Shown here: piece after piece, positions 1 through 9,285 of the stretch | How the letters are laid out: each line of letters starts with the position of its first letter | Numbering within the stretch: the first letter of the stretch is position 1 | NCBI RefSeq assembly: GCF_001931685.1 | Contig: NZ_MOOY01000001.1 | Location: 434,001 to 498,000 of the forward strand | Length of the DNA: 64,000 nt | Direction: 5' to 3' | Origin: Pararhizobium arenae | GTDB lineage: Bacteria; Pseudomonadota; Alphaproteobacteria; Rhizobiales; Rhizobiaceae | Made by a program: the position numbers and the translations under genes | Notes under the pieces: generated by a model | Database searches by the model: none | What the model was told of the DNA's origin: nothing | The model's input: only the letters and a program-made list of their open reading frames with translations

Positions 1-281
1 TTCCGGTCATTCTGGATGGTTATGTCGCGACGGCTGCGGGCGCAATCCTTCGCGCCGCCAATCCGGCAGCGCTCGATCACTGCCTGATCGGCCACGTCTC
101 GGGCGAGCCGGGTCACATGAAAGCCATCGAAAAACTCGGCAAGACGCCACTTCTGGCGCTGGGCATGCGGCTGGGCGAAGGCACCGGCGCGGCGCTTGCC
201 GCCGGCATCGTCAAGTCCGCGGCGGCCTGCCATTCCGGCATGGCGACTTTCGTTCAGGCTGGCGTCAGCAACCGCGAATAG
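1..281 (+). CDS. cobT: Nicotinate-nucleotide--dimethylbenzimidazole phosphoribosyltransferase, C-terminal part
   Basis: This is the 3' end of a gene that starts before the window. The visible 92 residues, read in the third frame, are typical of the CobT family. They include a DGYVATAAG segment, a GHVSGEPGH segment and a [14 protein letters not shown] segment near the catalytic end. The enzyme transfers the phosphoribosyl group of nicotinate mononucleotide to 5,6-dimethylbenzimidazole, which builds the lower ligand of cobalamin in the cytoplasm. The stop is TAG at 279-281. A 178-bp gap with no evident gene separates it from the kinase gene downstream. Confidence 0.9.
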   Translation, partial: PVILDGYVATAAGAILRAANPAALDHCLIGHVSGEPGHMKAIEKLGKTPLLALGMRLGEGTGAALAAGIVKSAAACHSGMATFVQAGVSNRE

Positions 282-459
282 CCGTTCGTCAGCGAATGGC
301 GCCTATTTACGGGTTAATCCCGGCTCTGCCGGGGTTGAACCGTTAAGCCTTCTCACATATTCGGATGCAACAAATTTGGCGCTGCCCTGGCTGACCGGGC
401 GGCCGAACCTATCTGGACGTTCGTCGGGCCGCGCGCTCCGACTTGGAGACGAAGGCTGA

Positions 460-843
460 ATGACGAAGCCGATTGAGAAACTGACGGGCATCTCGCATTT
501 CATCGCGGCTGCCACCTATTCGTTCGGCGGGGCCAAGCGCCTGCTCGGCGAGGCGGCCTTTCGCCATGAGCTTGGCGCTTTCGTCATCGCGATGATCGCC
601 TTCGCGATCGTCGGCGCGACCTTCTTTCAGTACCTTGCGATGTTCCTGCTGTTCATGATGATGGTGGCGTTCGAGGCGATCAACACCGCGATCGAGGAAA
701 TCGTCGATCGGGTTTCACCGGAAATCTCCGACATGGGCAAACATGCCAAGGATCTCGGTTCGCTGGCCTGCCTCTGCGTCATTGTCGCGAACGGGGCCTA
801 TGCCTTCTACGTGGTGTTTCTGTCGAAGTGGCTTGCTGCCTGA
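460..843 (+). CDS. dgkA: Diacylglycerol kinase, prokaryotic DgkA type
   Basis: A 127-residue inner-membrane enzyme that phosphorylates diacylglycerol to phosphatidate, recycling lipid released for example by osmoregulated glucan substitution. The family signature E-x-x-N-[TS]-A-x-E-x-x-x-D lies at residues 72-83 and is followed by a conserved D[10 protein letters not shown] stretch. Three hydrophobic segments (about 41-56, 58-71 and 101-121) match the three-helix DgkA fold and the length is normal. The stop at 841-843 abuts the stop of the convergent histidine kinase gene, so there is no room for a separate terminator. Confidence 0.93.
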   Translation: MTKPIEKLTGISHFIAAATYSFGGAKRLLGEAAFRHELGAFVIAMIAFAIVGATFFQYLAMFLLFMMMVAFEAINTAIEEIVDRVSPEISDMGKHAKDLGSLACLCVIVANGAYAFYVVFLSKWLAA

Positions 844-2394
844 TCAGGCGAAACTCTTGCGCCGGCGTTCGATGTCCGGTGCGTCCTCGACAGCCGGAAC
901 GCTCTGAAGCACACGCTTTGCCGGCAGAATGGCGATGACTTCGGTGCCTTCGCGCAGTCTGGATCGCAGGATGAACTCGCCATTGTGCTTGGCAAGGATC
1001 GCCTGAACGATCGGCAGGCCGAGGCCGGTGCCCTGTTCCGCGCTTTTGATCGCGATCGAGCCCTGACCGAAGGCAGAGAGCACGACCGGGATTTCATCTT
1101 CCGGAATGCCCGGGCCGTTGTCTTTGATCGACAGATATTGGCCGCCGCCGGCCGTCCAGCCGACCTTCACACTGATTTCGCCGCCGGCAGGCGTGAACTT
1201 CACGGCGTTTGAAAGCAGGTTGAGGATGACCTGACGCATTGCCTTTTCATCGACCCAGACCGCCGGCATGTTGCGCTCGAACTGGTCGGAAATCGTGATG
1301 TTCTTGGCGCGGGCCTTGAGCTGCACCATGCCGATGCAATCCTCGGTGATCTCGAGAAGATGGATGGCTTCTTCGTTGAGGTCGTATTTGCCGGCTTCGA
1401 TGCGCGACAGATCGAGGATTTCGTTGATCAGTTCCAGAAGGTGTTTTCCGGACCGGTGGATGTCGCCCGTATATTCCTTGTAGATCGGATTGTTGAGGGG
1501 CCCGAGCACCTCGGTTGCCATGACTTCCGAGAAACCGAGGATGGCGTTGAGCGGAGTGCGCAGCTCGTGCGACATCGAGGCGAGGAAGCGGGATTTCGCA
1601 AGGTTTGCCTCCTCGGCGCGCCGGCGCGCTTCGTCCGACATGGATTTTGCGACTTCAAGCTCGGCGATCAGGTCGTCCTTCTCCGACTGGACGGAGAGGA
1701 TGTGAACATTCGCCTTGTGCATCCGGTTGGTCATGAACACGAGGAAGACGAGCGATGTGCAGACGACCGCCGTCAGTGCCATGGTAGAAGACGAGCCGCC
1801 CAGCAGAGAAAGAGCGGCCAGAGTCACGATCACGGGTGCGAAGGTAACGGCAAGCGCATTGCGCAGCAGGAACGTGCCCATCGCAGTGGCAGCAAGCGCG
1901 ATCAGCAGCGCGGCCCCTTTGTAAAGGCCGAAGGTCACGGCCCCGCAGGTATCGCATTCCTGCAACAGGAAGGCGGCCCAGCAGACGCCGAACAGGGCCT
2001 GGAAGGCGAACAGGCGCCGACGCCAGGTGGCGACCTTCTCGGCCGGAATTTCTTTGGCCTTCGCCTTGCGGGCGAGCATGAGGCCGAGCGCATGCACGCA
2101 GAGAGTCATCACGCCCCAGCCGATCAGCTGCAGGCTCTGCGACAGGTAGACGCCGACGCCGGTGATGAAAGCGATGAAGACCGGCATGGCGACCGCGCCA
2201 TGCAGCATCGAATCGATGTGCAGGCCGATCATGTCCTTGTCGAAACCCGCCATGTTGGACGGGCCGATCTGCAGGCGTTCACGAGTCGTGCGCACGGCCT
2301 TGGACACCGCTTTGTTGCGGTGGCTGCGAGACTTGTCGACAATAATCTTGTCTGTCGAGGTACTGACGCCCTGCATTACGATCTCAAACGGCAT
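844..2394 (-). CDS. Membrane sensor histidine kinase, PleC/DivJ-like
   Basis: A 516-residue hybrid-free histidine kinase. Residues 1-60 form a basic, non-membrane N-terminus. About 65-225 hold five to six hydrophobic segments. About 226-265 is a coiled-coil linker. The HisKA domain has phospho-acceptor His276 in SHELRTPLNAILGFSE. The ATPase domain has an N box at Asn396, a G1 box DNGPG at 425-429 and a G2 box GTGLGL at 455-460. The HisKA sequence resembles the PleC/DivJ cell-cycle kinases of alphaproteobacteria that signal through DivK-type receivers; the exact orthologue cannot be assigned. No response regulator gene is adjacent. An internal ATG at codon 48 is an alternative start. Confidence 0.88.
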   Translation of the reverse strand: MPFEIVMQGVSTSTDKIIVDKSRSHRNKAVSKAVRTTRERLQIGPSNMAGFDKDMIGLHIDSMLHGAVAMPVFIAFITGVGVYLSQSLQLIGWGVMTLCVHALGLMLARKAKAKEIPAEKVATWRRRLFAFQALFGVCWAAFLLQECDTCGAVTFGLYKGAALLIALAATAMGTFLLRNALAVTFAPVIVTLAALSLLGGSSSTMALTAVVCTSLVFLVFMTNRMHKANVHILSVQSEKDDLIAELEVAKSMSDEARRRAEEANLAKSRFLASMSHELRTPLNAILGFSEVMATEVLGPLNNPIYKEYTGDIHRSGKHLLELINEILDLSRIEAGKYDLNEEAIHLLEITEDCIGMVQLKARAKNITISDQFERNMPAVWVDEKAMRQVILNLLSNAVKFTPAGGEISVKVGWTAGGGQYLSIKDNGPGIPEDEIPVVLSAFGQGSIAIKSAEQGTGLGLPIVQAILAKHNGEFILRSRLREGTEVIAILPAKRVLQSVPAVEDAPDIERRRKSFA

Positions 2395-2484
2395 TAATGA
2401 ATTGCTACCGACGATAAGAGCAATTTCTTAAGAAGTTGCTGCCTCTGGTGAAGGGGACATGTTTTCGCGAACAAAAGAGTGGAT

Positions 2485-3075
2485 ATGATGCGCCAAAGGA
2501 GAAGCCGAGGTGCCTTGTTGAGGGACGGTGCGTTGGCGGCCGCCTTTCTGGGTTTGCTGGCATTGATCGTTTCCCATGTCGATGAAGCCAACCGGATTTC
2601 GCTGGCCGGCGACGTCAGGGTGATCGACGGCGACACGCTGGCGCTGGCGGACGAGCGGATCCGGCTGAAGGGTATCGATGCACCGGAACTTGCACAGACA
2701 TGCCGGGATGGCGAGACCGTTTATGCCTGCGGAGAAAAGGCAAAGACCGCGCTCGCGGCTCTGACGGGCTCGGCTCAGGTCGAATGCTCCGGCCATGGAC
2801 ACGACAAATACGCGCGGTTGCTGGCGACCTGCGTGGCCGGCGGTCGGGATCTGAATGGCGCCATGGTGCGGGCCGGGCACGCGGTTGCTTTCGGCGACTA
2901 TGCGGACGAGGAGCGCTTTGCGCAGGCCGAGCGGCGCGGCATCTGGGCCGGCACGTTCGATCCGCCGGATCACTGGCGGCGCCAGCACGACGGAATGGAA
3001 GAGGCGCCTCATACGAAGGAAGATATGATCTCCCGCCTGATCGATAGGGCCAAGGGTTGGTTTTCAGGCGTATAG
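2485..3075 (+). CDS. Thermonuclease (SNase)-family protein, membrane-anchored or secreted
   Basis: A staphylococcal-nuclease-like protein of 196 residues. An N-terminal hydrophobic stretch (about residues 14-31) suggests a signal anchor, so action outside the cytoplasmic membrane is likely. The SNase core starts with VIDGDTL, which supplies calcium-ligand aspartates. It continues with RLKGIDAPE, which contains the catalytic Arg and Glu, and KYARLLA, which carries the second catalytic Arg. ATG at 2485 was chosen; a GTG two codons earlier (2479) is possible. It is transcribed divergently from the kinase and precedes the next gene by about 20 bp, so they may be co-transcribed. Confidence 0.85.
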   Translation: MMRQRRSRGALLRDGALAAAFLGLLALIVSHVDEANRISLAGDVRVIDGDTLALADERIRLKGIDAPELAQTCRDGETVYACGEKAKTALAALTGSAQVECSGHGHDKYARLLATCVAGGRDLNGAMVRAGHAVAFGDYADEERFAQAERRGIWAGTFDPPDHWRRQHDGMEEAPHTKEDMISRLIDRAKGWFSGV

Positions 3076-3096
3076 ACAGGTTCAAACGAGAAATGA

Positions 3097-3753
3097 ATGA
3101 AAACGGGTGTCGCTCTGAGAAACGATGAAGACGATGAACTGGAGGCACTTCGCCGCTCCATTTCCGTCTGTCGGCTCTGCCGCGACGCTCCGTGGGGCGG
3201 TGAGCACAACAAGCTGCCGCATGAGCCGAGGCCGGTCGCCGTGATTTCGCGCAAGGCGAGGGTCCTGATTGCGGGCCAAGCCCCCGGTCTGCGGGTGAAC
3301 AATACCGGTCTTCCTTTTAACGACGCATCCGGCGATCGGCTCCGGCAGTGGCTCGATGTCGGCAGGGAAGAATTCTACGATCCGGACCGCTTCGCAATCG
3401 TGCCGATGGGCTTCTGTTTTCCAGGTTATGACGCCAAGGGCAGTGACCTGCCGCCGCGCAAGGAATGTGCGCCGACATGGCGGTTAACGGTGATGGCTGC
3501 CATGCCGCAGATCGAGCTTGTGCTGGCGATCGGGCAATATGCCCAGAAATGGCATCTGGGTGACCGGCGGAGCAAATCCATGACCCGGACGGTGGAAAAC
3601 TGGCGTAGCTTCCTTGGCAGCAATGCCGGGCCTGCCGTTTTGCCCATGCCGCACCCGAGTTGGCGCAACACCGCTTGGCTGAAAAAGCATCCGTGGTTCG
3701 AGGCCGAGTTGCTGCCTGTTCTGCGTAAGCGTGTAAAAGAGCTTCTCGATTAA
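3097..3753 (+). CDS. Uracil-DNA glycosylase family protein
   Basis: A 218-residue member of the uracil-DNA-glycosylase superfamily. It has motif I GQAPG (cf. GEAPG of family 4/5 enzymes), followed by a GLPFNDASGDRL segment, and the C-terminal motif HPSWRN in place of the more usual HPS-P-N form. Cysteines in a CRLC pair near the N-terminus and further Cys residues mid-protein recall the Fe-S ligands of family 4, but whether a cluster forms is not certain. Expected role: excision of uracil or related lesions from DNA. It lies 21 bp after the nuclease gene on the same strand. Confidence 0.82.
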   Translation: MKTGVALRNDEDDELEALRRSISVCRLCRDAPWGGEHNKLPHEPRPVAVISRKARVLIAGQAPGLRVNNTGLPFNDASGDRLRQWLDVGREEFYDPDRFAIVPMGFCFPGYDAKGSDLPPRKECAPTWRLTVMAAMPQIELVLAIGQYAQKWHLGDRRSKSMTRTVENWRSFLGSNAGPAVLPMPHPSWRNTAWLKKHPWFEAELLPVLRKRVKELLD

Positions 3754-3820
3754 AACAAAATTCTTCCATCCGGCGATATTGTCGCTATGAAGGGAATAAT
3801 ATTCGAAGGGGGCTTCGCCT

Positions 3821-4309
3821 ATGGACCGACTAGACCGCAAAATCCTGCGCCTGCTGCAGGAAGATTCCACGCTCGCCGTTGCCGATCTCGCCAAGAAGGT
3901 CGGTCTTTCCACCACGCCTTGCTGGCGACGTATCCAGAAGATGGAAGAGGAGGGCGTGATCCGGGGGCGGGTGGCGTTGCTCGACCCCGTGAAGATCAAC
4001 ACCAAGGTCACGGTCTTCGTATCGATCCGCACCAATGCGCATTCCATCGAATGGTTGAAGCGTTTCTCCGAAGTGATCGGCGAATTTCCCGAAGTTGTCG
4101 AATTCTATCGCATGAGCGGTGATGTCGATTATCTGCTCAGGGTCGTCGTGCCTGATATCGCGGCCTATGACGCCTTCTACAAGCGCCTGATCGCCAAGAT
4201 CGAGATCCGCGACGTATCGTCTGCCTTCGCCATGGAGCAGATCAAATACACCACGCAGCTGCCGCTCGATTACATGATCCTCGAGCAGGCGAAGTCGAGC
4301 GAGGACTGA
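3821..4309 (+). CDS. Lrp/AsnC-family transcriptional regulator
   Basis: A 162-residue regulator. The N-terminal winged helix-turn-helix opens with MDRLDRKILRLLQ and has the recognition segment LSTTPCWRRIQKM. It is followed by an Lrp effector-binding (RAM/AsnC) domain with the signature SGDVDYLL. Proteins of this type sense amino acids and control their transport or metabolism. The start is supported by a GGGGG-rich ribosome binding site about 10 bp upstream. No obvious target is adjacent; the convergent dehydrogenase shares only a terminator. Some rhizobial relatives are called leucine-responsive or BkdR-like, but specificity cannot be read from this sequence. Confidence 0.92.
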   Translation: MDRLDRKILRLLQEDSTLAVADLAKKVGLSTTPCWRRIQKMEEEGVIRGRVALLDPVKINTKVTVFVSIRTNAHSIEWLKRFSEVIGEFPEVVEFYRMSGDVDYLLRVVVPDIAAYDAFYKRLIAKIEIRDVSSAFAMEQIKYTTQLPLDYMILEQAKSSED

Positions 4310-4317
4310 TAGACAGA

Positions 4318-4352
4318 CCCGTCGGCAGTGGGGGCACTGCCGACGGATTTTT
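4318..4352. terminator. Bidirectional intrinsic terminator between the Lrp gene and the convergent dehydrogenase
   Basis: An 11-bp inverted repeat (4320-4330 with 4335-4345) with a 4-nt loop is followed on the plus strand by GATTTTTG. It sits in the 45-bp gap between two convergent stops, so it most likely ends the Lrp transcript and may serve both genes. Confidence 0.8.
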
Positions 4353-4354
4353 GA

Positions 4355-5224
4355 TTACTTTTCCAGACGGGCAAGCAGGGAGGACGTGTCCCAGCGATTG
4401 CCGCCGAGTTTCTGGACCTCGCCATAGAACTGATCGACCAGGGCCGTCACCGGCAGGTTGGCGCCGTTCTGGCGAGCTTCCGCGAGCACGATACCAAGAT
4501 CCTTGCGCATCCAGTCGACGGCGAAGCCGAAATCGTATTTGCCGGCGTTCATGGTCTTGTGACGGTTTTCCATCTGCCAGGAACCGGCCGCGCCCTTGGA
4601 GATCACCTCGACCAGTCCCTCAACGTCGAGACCGGCTTTCTTCGCGAAATGAATGCCTTCGGCAAGACCTTGAACGAGGCCGGCGATGCAGATCTGGTTG
4701 ACCATCTTGGCAAGCTGGCCGGAGCCGACAGGGCCCATGAGGCCGACCATTCGGGCATAGGCATCGATGACGGGGCGGGCGCGCTCGAAGACGGCGGGAT
4801 CTGCGCCGCACATCACGGTCAGGACACCGTTCTCCGCGCCCGCCTGACCGCCGGACACAGGCGCATCGATGAACTGCGCACCTTGAGCAATGGCTGCAGT
4901 GCTGAGTTCGCGGGCGACTTCAGCGGAGGCGGTCGTGTTGTCGATGAAGATTGCGCCTTGCTTCAGCTTATGGAATGCGCCGTTTTCACCGGTGGTGACG
5001 GAGCGCAGGTCGTCATCATTGCCGACACAGCAGAAGACGAAATCGGCGCCGTCAGCCGCTTGCGCCGGGGTAGGGGCAGTTTTGCCACCGAACTGGGCGG
5101 CCCATTTCTCGGATTTCGCAACAGTGCGATTGTAGACGGTCACGTCATGGCCGCCCTTGACTTTGAGGTGGCCCGCCATGGGGTAACCCATCACGCCGAG
5201 GCCTATAAACGCGACGTTCGCCAT
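4355..5224 (-). CDS. 3-hydroxyisobutyrate dehydrogenase / tartronate semialdehyde reductase family NAD(P)-dependent oxidoreductase
   Basis: A 289-residue beta-hydroxyacid dehydrogenase. The Rossmann motif GLGVMG is at residues 8-13, the substrate-binding signature DAPVSGG at 120-126, and the catalytic Lys173 lies in GSGQLAKMVNQ. Members oxidise 3-hydroxyisobutyrate in valine breakdown or reduce tartronate semialdehyde in glyoxylate metabolism; substrate is not decidable here. ATG at 5224 was chosen because it has a GGGAG site 8 bp upstream and gives the family's usual length. The reading frame stays open for 98 codons upstream, but that part resembles no protein. Confidence 0.9.
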   Translation of the reverse strand: MANVAFIGLGVMGYPMAGHLKVKGGHDVTVYNRTVAKSEKWAAQFGGKTAPTPAQAADGADFVFCCVGNDDDLRSVTTGENGAFHKLKQGAIFIDNTTASAEVARELSTAAIAQGAQFIDAPVSGGQAGAENGVLTVMCGADPAVFERARPVIDAYARMVGLMGPVGSGQLAKMVNQICIAGLVQGLAEGIHFAKKAGLDVEGLVEVISKGAAGSWQMENRHKTMNAGKYDFGFAVDWMRKDLGIVLAEARQNGANLPVTALVDQFYGEVQKLGGNRWDTSSLLARLEK

Positions 5225-5324
5225 TCCGATTCTCCCGAAACATTTGTCTGGCAAACGGTTTAGCCGATGACATCGCCGGGCGGAAGTCTTGGCTTTGGGC
5301 GAGCGGGCGCAGTGGGCGCCCGAC

Positions 5325-5357
5325 AGAAAAAGACCCGCGTCGTTTCCGGCGCGGGTC
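5325..5357 (-). terminator. Intrinsic terminator after the chemoreceptor gene
   Basis: The perfect 8-bp stem 5332-5339 / 5350-5357 is followed on the minus strand by TTTTTCTG. It lies just downstream of the chemoreceptor stop (5379). A T-run on the plus strand as well (5362-5368) means it could also work in the other direction. Confidence 0.8.
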
Positions 5358-5378
5358 TCACTTTTTTTAAGCAGATGC

Positions 5379-7916
5379 CTAGGCGGCGTAGCTGCGACCG
5401 TAGCTTGCGGACTGCATCCGCGTACCGGTCTTGAAGCGCTCGATCTTCTCGTTGAGCGTATCGACCTGCAGGCGCAGGCCGTGGATCTCTGCGGTGTTTT
5501 CCTCCACCATCGCAGCATTTTGCTGGGTCAGAAGCTCGACTTCGTGGACGGCCTGATTGACTTCATTCAGGCCGCGATACTGATCGGCGGCGGCAGCCTC
5601 GATGTTGCTGACCAGCTGGTGGATGGTCGAGATGTGGTCGTTGATCACCGTCAGTGCGTCGCCGGTTTCCTGAACCAGCGAAACGCCGCCGCGCACCTGC
5701 TCGGCGCTGACGGAGATCAGCCCCTTGATCTCGCGGGCAGCGCTTGCGCAGCGCTGGGCGAGTTCGCGCACTTCCTGGGCGACGACGGCGAAACCGCGGC
5801 CGGCCTCGCCGGCACGGGCTGCCTCGACACCGGCGTTCAGAGCGAGCAGGTTCGTCTGGAAGGCGATTTCGTCGATGACGCCGATGATCGTGCTGATCTT
5901 TTCGGATGAGCGGTTGATCGCCGCCATGGCTTCGATCGCCTTTCCGACGACTTCGCCGGAATGGCGGGCGTAGTTGTGCGTTTCATCGACGGAAACGGTC
6001 GTTTTGCGGGCGCTTTCGGCCGTGGAGCGAACGATTTCGGTGAGCTGACGGAGTGCACGGGAACTTTGCTCAAGCGCTGCCGCCTGCTGTTCCGTACGGC
6101 GGGCGAGGTCGTCGGCGGAAGCGGACAGGTTGCCCGTGCCGCCGGTAATTTCGCCGGTGACGACGCGGACGTCGGTCAGCGTTGCGCGCAACGCCTCGAC
6201 GGCGTTGTTGTAGGTGCGGGCCATGATGACGTAGTCAGCCGCCAGATCCTCGGCCATGCCGGCCTCAAGGTTGCCGTCGGCAAGCTTGCCGAGAACGTCG
6301 GACAGAGCGTTCAGCGCCTCCATCTGTTCGGCTTCGATCCGGGCGCGTTCGCGGCTGCGTCTCGCCTCTTCTTCCGCCGAGAGGATACGGGCGGCCTCGG
6401 CCTCCTGCTCCAGCCGGACGTTTTCGACGGCATTGTCGCGGAAGACAGCGACCGAGCGAACCATGTCGCCGATTTCGTCGCCGCGGTTGCGGCCCTCGAT
6501 GGCGACTTCAAGATCGCCGCTGGCAAGGCGGGTCATGATCTCGGTGACACGCTTCAGGGGCCCGCGCAGGGTTTCGATCAGCATCAAGCCGCCGATGATG
6601 GCAAGCAGCGTGCCGGCGACCATGGCGATGATCGAGACGTTGGCAGAGCGCTGGCTGTCCTGCTTGCCGGCTTCCTGGGCGCTGCTGACGAAGTTTTCGA
6701 GTGTCTGGCTGGCCGATGCGACGAGATCGAAGGCAGCGGTCTTGCCGGCCTGCCAGCGGGCGCCCACGTCGATCAGCTGGGCAGAGCCGCTGTCGATATT
6801 GGCGAGCGACGGAGCGAGCTTGCCGGAAAGATCGCGCAACGCGGCGTTCTTGGCACCGAGCTTGGAGAGTTCGGCAGCCGTCGCCTTGACCGTGGCAATG
6901 TCGTCGATGACTTTTGCGCGGGCCTCGGCATCGAGCGTGCGGTGAAGCTCGCTGATATGGAAACGGGTAACATCAAGGCCCTTGAACGTATCGTTCATCA
7001 GGGAGATCAGCGTCTTCAACGTCGTTAGTTCGGCGTCCATGCCGACGAAGCGCTTGGCCGCGGTATCGGAGTTGACGGCCGCCTGCTTGGCAAAATCAGC
7101 CTCGAACTTGTTGAGCTTGCTCATGATCGGGACGAATTTGGTCTTCTTCGTCTCGTTGTCGTCCTTGCTGGCAAGGATATCGCTGATCTTCTGGACTTCC
7201 GCTTTCAGAAGCTTGATCTGCTCCTGAACCTTCGGCGACGCGATGCGTTCGGCCTCGTTGATCTGCTTGACGAGATGCGGCAGGAACTTGGTCGCCGCGT
7301 CGATCTTCGCGTCAGCCGTCGCGCCGAGCGTGACGGGAAGGCGGAATTTCTTGGTGCGTTCGGCAAGGCCCTGATAGGCAGCGGCATCGAACAGTAGCGC
7401 CTTGGCGAAGGATTCCTTCTCGCCGGACTCCTTGCGGATGATGTCGATCTGACGATAGGCGCCGTTGCCCTGTTCCGTCATGTCGGCCATGGCAGCGTCG
7501 AGTGCTGCGGTCACCATGTCCCGCTCGGTCTTGATGGTCCAGAGACCTTCCGCGCTCTGGAGCATCGCCGGACCGAGAGCTACGACCTGTTCGATCTTCG
7601 CTTTGTCGGCAGCCTCTGTCAGCAGACCGTCCAGCCGCTGGATGCCGGCCTGCTGATCTGCAATGCGCGCTTTCAGGTTGTCGAGGCTTTCACTCGTCGG
7701 CTGATCGGCAAAGCCTTGCAAGCTGCTGCGAAGGGCCTGGAAATCCGAGAGATTGTTGATGGTTTCGCGGGTAACGGTCATATGGCCGTTGAGCGTGCTG
7801 GCGGTAAAGTAGCCGACGAGGCCGATGCCTGCGATCAGGGCAACGAGCGGGACCACGAACAGCAGGACCTTAGTGACGATTCGCAAACGCTGCAGCGATC
7901 GATCGATCAGGGACAT
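5379..7916 (-). CDS. Methyl-accepting chemotaxis protein
   Basis: An 845-residue transmembrane chemoreceptor. There is a first membrane helix at about residues 16-40, a long periplasmic helical region (about 40-410), a second helix near 420-440, a HAMP domain (GDLEVAIEGRNRGDEIGDM), then a second HAMP-like linker and the methylation/signalling domain. The highly conserved hairpin tip reads EIAFQTNLLALNAGVEAARA. It relays ligand binding to CheA/CheW. The C-terminus lacks a CheR-tethering pentapeptide. The start at 7916 is preferred over 7946 because GGAG lies 6 bp upstream. The ligand is unknown and no che genes are nearby. Confidence 0.94.
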   Translation of the reverse strand: MSLIDRSLQRLRIVTKVLLFVVPLVALIAGIGLVGYFTASTLNGHMTVTRETINNLSDFQALRSSLQGFADQPTSESLDNLKARIADQQAGIQRLDGLLTEAADKAKIEQVVALGPAMLQSAEGLWTIKTERDMVTAALDAAMADMTEQGNGAYRQIDIIRKESGEKESFAKALLFDAAAYQGLAERTKKFRLPVTLGATADAKIDAATKFLPHLVKQINEAERIASPKVQEQIKLLKAEVQKISDILASKDDNETKKTKFVPIMSKLNKFEADFAKQAAVNSDTAAKRFVGMDAELTTLKTLISLMNDTFKGLDVTRFHISELHRTLDAEARAKVIDDIATVKATAAELSKLGAKNAALRDLSGKLAPSLANIDSGSAQLIDVGARWQAGKTAAFDLVASASQTLENFVSSAQEAGKQDSQRSANVSIIAMVAGTLLAIIGGLMLIETLRGPLKRVTEIMTRLASGDLEVAIEGRNRGDEIGDMVRSVAVFRDNAVENVRLEQEAEAARILSAEEEARRSRERARIEAEQMEALNALSDVLGKLADGNLEAGMAEDLAADYVIMARTYNNAVEALRATLTDVRVVTGEITGGTGNLSASADDLARRTEQQAAALEQSSRALRQLTEIVRSTAESARKTTVSVDETHNYARHSGEVVGKAIEAMAAINRSSEKISTIIGVIDEIAFQTNLLALNAGVEAARAGEAGRGFAVVAQEVRELAQRCASAAREIKGLISVSAEQVRGGVSLVQETGDALTVINDHISTIHQLVSNIEAAAADQYRGLNEVNQAVHEVELLTQQNAAMVEENTAEIHGLRLQVDTLNEKIERFKTGTRMQSASYGRSYAA

Positions 7917-8356
7917 TCCAAACTCCATCTTTGGCAAATTGGACATTCCCGCAGGCGCCGTCTACGTGGCGCAGAAGCCGGTCACAGGGCGGGCGACCGG
8001 GCCTCGTTTCGATCGAGCGACAGGGTTCGTTTACCCATCGTCAACCGTTTCGCATCATGCGAGATCAAGGCGGAGTGACGAGAAGATATGCTTCGATACT
8101 TAATATTGCCTCAATAAAACCGGCACTTACAGGCGATGCTCGACTGTTTTTGCTGCGGCGCACTCATGTTCTTTAAGCAAGAAATTCGCCTAAACTTTCA
8201 TCCTGTTGACTTCATTTGAGACAGGTATGAATTCGCGATTGCACAAATCGGATGCCGGTGCTTTACAGATAGGCAACGTCGCCGCTTTTCCGCTTCGGCC
8301 CGATCACTCAAGACAAAAAGCGTCTGATTCTAACAGGATCGGGCGGGAATGCGAAA
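7917..8356. other. Intergenic region between divergent chemoreceptor and exporter genes
   Basis: About 440 bp separates two divergent starts. It is more AT-rich than the flanks around 8080-8220 and must contain both promoters. I see no convincing gene; the short open frames here overlap one another and lack coding character. A TTGACT element at 8207 has no well-spaced -10 partner. Confidence 0.5.
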
Positions 8357-9250
8357 ATGCAACCTTCGGCGAATCTGCGCGGTGCAATCTTCATGTGCCT
8401 CGCCATGGCAGGCTTTACCGTCAACGATGCGCTTGTGAAATCCGTGACGGGCGTCATGAATTCCGGCCAGATCATGATGGTGCGCGGCGCCATGACATCC
8501 CTGCTGGTGTTGCTGCTGGCGCGCCATTTCGGTGCCCTGCGGCCGCTGCGGCTGCTGCTGGACCCGATCATCGCGCTGCGCATGGTAGCAGAGGTGATCG
8601 CCGCGATTACCTATATCTACGCGCTCGGCCAAATGCCGCTTGCCAATGCCTCAGCCATTCTCCAGGCATTGCCGCTTGCCGTGACGCTCGGCGCGGCGTT
8701 GTTTCTCAAGGAGCCTGTCGGCTGGCGGCGATGGCTTGCCATCCTCGCCGGCTTCATCGGCGTCCTTGTTATCCTGCGGCCCGGTCCGGAGGGCTTCAGC
8801 TCCGCCTCGATTGCGGTCGTCGCCTCCGTCGTCGCCGCTGCGACCCGTGATCTCAGCACGCGCAGAATTTCGCCAGAGGTACCGTCGCTGTTCATTTCCA
8901 CCGTCACGGCGGTCATCATCTCCATCGTCGGCGCGGTTCTCGTGGTTCCGTTGGGCGGCTGGCAGCCGATGGAAACGACGTCCTTGCTGCATCTGGTTGC
9001 GGCAAGCTTGATGCTGCCGATCGGCTATCAGTGCATCGTGCTTGCCATGCGACAGGGCGAGATCGCAATCATTGCACCCTTTCGTTATACCAGCCTCATC
9101 TGGTCGATCGGCATCGGCGTCATTTTCTTCGCGGAGGCGCCCGATATCTGGACGATCGTCGGGGTTGGCATCATCATGGCCTCCGGCCTCTATGCCTTTG
9201 CGCGTGAAAACAAACGGCGGCTTGCGGCGCAGCGCGCATCCGGTCAATAA
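8357..9250 (+). CDS. DMT-superfamily transporter (EamA family)
   Basis: A 297-residue integral membrane protein with about ten hydrophobic helices arranged as two EamA repeats (roughly residues 8-140 and 150-285). EamA proteins export metabolites such as amino acids or nucleobases; the substrate is not evident. An EPVGWRRWLAI segment follows helix 4, as is typical for the family. The start follows a GCGGGAATGCGAAA stretch. It is followed after 35 bp by mobA but the functional link, if any, is unclear. Confidence 0.88.
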   Translation: MQPSANLRGAIFMCLAMAGFTVNDALVKSVTGVMNSGQIMMVRGAMTSLLVLLLARHFGALRPLRLLLDPIIALRMVAEVIAAITYIYALGQMPLANASAILQALPLAVTLGAALFLKEPVGWRRWLAILAGFIGVLVILRPGPEGFSSASIAVVASVVAAATRDLSTRRISPEVPSLFISTVTAVIISIVGAVLVVPLGGWQPMETTSLLHLVAASLMLPIGYQCIVLAMRQGEIAIIAPFRYTSLIWSIGIGVIFFAEAPDIWTIVGVGIIMASGLYAFARENKRRLAAQRASGQ

Positions 9251-9285
9251 GGCCGTTGCTGCAATCAGATGCGCAGGGAAGAGGC

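Noticed and set aside
844-2397. Plus-strand 345-codon frame opposite the histidine kinase (1360-2397)
   Set aside because: It lies entirely opposite the kinase and is rich in His, Arg and Gln without recognisable motifs.
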